From positions 1 to 23,041 of the forward strand of contig CAYJJG010000019.1 in NCBI GenBank assembly GCA_964370435.1: DNA of 23,041 nt. Direction: 5' to 3'. The DNA comes from CALVGQ01 sp964370435. Lineage in GTDB: Bacteria > Bacillota_I > Bacilli_A > Erysipelotrichales > Erysipelotrichaceae. The notes beneath the pieces are model-generated. The model was not told the origin of the DNA, did no database searches, and was given only the letters and a program-made list of their open reading frames with translations. Numbering within the stretch: position 1 is the stretch's first letter; every line of letters starts with the position of its first letter. Below are positions 21,919 to 23,041 of the stretch, one piece after another. A program made the translations under genes and the position numbers.

Positions 21919-21983
21919 GGCTCACGCTTCTTATAAAAATAATTCAAGTTTAATGTTTACAATCTGCATACAAGATAAGCCAT

Positions 21984-22025
21984 AAAAAAAGCTGTACTAT
22001 TTTTATTAAAAATTAGCACAACTTT
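21984..22025 (-). terminator. Rho-independent terminator of the SpaA repeat protein gene
   Basis: On the reverse strand a long stem (AAAGTTGTGCTA with TAGTACAGCTTT, two G-U pairs, extended by T5/A5 past one unpaired A) closes a short AT loop. It is followed by a run of T residues. It isolates the DsrE-like gene from the large surface-protein gene. Confidence 0.93.
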
Positions 22026-22089
22026 ACTAGTATTACCTTATGTTTTGAATGCATAAATAATAATCCAGTTTATAATATAACATTTATAA

Positions 22090-23041
22090 CTAATATTGCT
22101 TTTTATATTGCCCCATCATCACTAGATACACAATTGAAGCTGCAGCAATGATCATCATAATCAAACTAATATTCATAGATGTATTATCCGATGTATCTGG
22201 CACACTATAATTTACTTGTGATTGTCCTGAAGCACCATTAGAGTTTTCCACTTCGGGAGCAGGAGCAACTATTTCATCATTATTAGCTTCATTGGTTGCA
22301 ACCAAAATAAGTACATCATTACTATTAATCTCTATTTGTATTCCTTCTGTAACTAAAACAACATCTGTTATTCCTGAAAAGCTATCAATACTGTAACCAA
22401 GTGGTGCTTTTGTTTCTTCTATAGTATATATACCATAAGGAAGATTAGTAAATGTATATATTTTATTTGTAGCGTCATAAGTACTTGTATAGGTTCCTTC
22501 ACTTTTCGTACCAACAAGTCTAAACTCAGCACCTGTTAATGTTACTGTTGGTGCATCTACATCGGTTTTAGTTAATGCTATTGTACCGCTATCGCTTTCC
22601 TTATTAGTTGCTGCTAAGCTGATAACACTATTAGTATTAACTTCTATTTGAATTCCTTCTGTAACTAAATCAATATCTGTTATTCCTGTAAAGCTATCAA
22701 TATTGTAACCAAGTGGTGCTCTTGTTTCTTCTATAGTGTATATACCATGAGGAAGCTTACTAAAAGTATATACTTCATTAGTAGCATCATAAGTACTTAT
22801 AAAGGTTCCTTCACTATCCGTACCAGTAAGCGTAAACTCAGCGCCTACTAATGTAACTGTTGGTGCATCTACATCGGTTTTAGTTAATGCTATTGTACCA
22901 TTATCGTTTACTTTATTAGTTGCTGCTAAGCTAATAACATTATTAGTATTAACTTCTATTTGAATCCCTTCTGTAACTAAATCAACATCTGTTATTCCTG
23001 TAAAGCTATCAATATTGTAACCAAGTGGTGCTCTTGTTTCT
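22090..23041 (-). CDS. Large SpaA/Cna_B repeat surface protein, C-terminal 316 residues (start beyond the window)
   Basis: The reading frame is open from the right edge to TAG at 22090, so the true start is outside; an internal ATG at 22305 is not a gene start. It contains the end of one unit and two full copies of a 104-residue SpaA-type prealbumin-like domain. Each has the N-terminal Lys strand TIALTKTD, the core VTLxGAEF.L, the E-box YTIEETRAPLGY (Glu as isopeptide catalyst) and the closing strand ISLAATNK with its Asn. A Pro/Asn/Ser-rich linker follows, then VPDTSDN, a hydrophobic helix (SLIMMIIAAASIVYLVMM) and QYKKQY. This is the layout of a wall-sorting signal, but with VPDTS in place of LPxTG. 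Likely a stalk-like surface adhesin or matrix-binding protein. Transcribed separately from the pilus genes. Confidence 0.9.
   Translation of the reverse strand, partial: ETRAPLGYNIDSFTGITDVDLVTEGIQIEVNTNNVISLAATNKVNDNGTIALTKTDVDAPTVTLVGAEFTLTGTDSEGTFISTYDATNEVYTFSKLPHGIYTIEETRAPLGYNIDSFTGITDIDLVTEGIQIEVNTNSVISLAATNKESDSGTIALTKTDVDAPTVTLTGAEFRLVGTKSEGTYTSTYDATNKIYTFTNLPYGIYTIEETKAPLGYSIDSFSGITDVVLVTEGIQIEINSNDVLILVATNEANNDEIVAPAPEVENSNGASGQSQVNYSVPDTSDNTSMNISLIMMIIAAASIVYLVMMGQYKKQY
22276..23041 (-). repeat. 312-bp in-frame tandem repeats
   Basis: The same DNA (for example GTTATTCCTG at 22367, 22679 and 22991) recurs at exactly 312-base steps, i.e. 104 codons. Unit boundaries by protein are 22899-22588 and 22587-22276, plus a partial copy at the right edge. 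Long stretches are identical between the two copies nearer the edge; the last copy is more diverged. Confidence 0.93.

Noticed and set aside
22090..22305. Short reading frame beginning at an internal ATG (MVATNEANND...)
   Set aside because: It is the end of the larger repeat-protein frame that is open to the right edge; no ribosome site precedes the ATG and it begins inside a repeat domain.
22276..23041. CRISPR-like periodicity
   Set aside because: Repeats are 312 bp, in frame and protein coding; there are no short direct repeats with unique spacers.

Overview
The window is AT-rich, gene-dense Bacillota DNA that uses the standard code (the ABC-F gene ends in TGA, and TGG encodes Trp). Lipobox signal peptides, LPxTG-type cell-wall sorting signals, AGGAGG ribosome sites and the ligA-camS-gatCAB order all point to a low-GC Gram-positive. 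The GatA active-site variant GTDTGDS and the gene mix fit Erysipelotrichia or a relative, but the genus cannot be fixed from sequence alone.

Layout. Bases 1-1627: 5' three quarters of pnp (minus), followed leftward off the edge. 1742-2020: small GIY-YIG protein (minus). 2197-4147 (plus): rpsO with a folded leader, then hemolysin-III and DegV genes. 4206-5673 (plus): an overlapping pair matching YtqA/YtqB (MnmL/MnmM), tRNA wobble-uridine modification enzymes. 5818-7808 (minus): a DUF1648 membrane protein behind an Lsa-like ABC-F ATPase. 7961-14143 (minus): one tight operon ligA-camS-gatC-gatA-gatB. 14260-15456 (minus): secreted metallophosphoesterase lipoprotein. 15555-17045 (minus): purine permease under a guanine-type riboswitch with its own terminator/antiterminator. 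17046-17541: about 500 bp without a convincing gene, holding a distant terminator.

17542-23041 (minus) is a cell-surface region. It holds a compact pilus locus (choice-of-anchor-A/Cna_B adhesin, LPxTG backbone pilin, class C sortase with overlapping ends), a small DsrE-like CxxC protein just upstream, and the C-terminal part of a large SpaA/Cna_B repeat protein made of 104-residue units. The last ends in an unusual VPDTS sorting-like motif and runs off the right edge.

How the parts work together: the left two thirds is housekeeping (RNA decay, translation, tRNA modification and amidation, DNA ligation, purine uptake). The right third is accessory surface structure. The most unusual regulatory signal is a perfect 13-bp inverted repeat that covers the ribosome site of the pilus adhesin and brackets a TATAAT box. 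Several promoters share an extended -10 (TGCTATAAT) with a weak -35.
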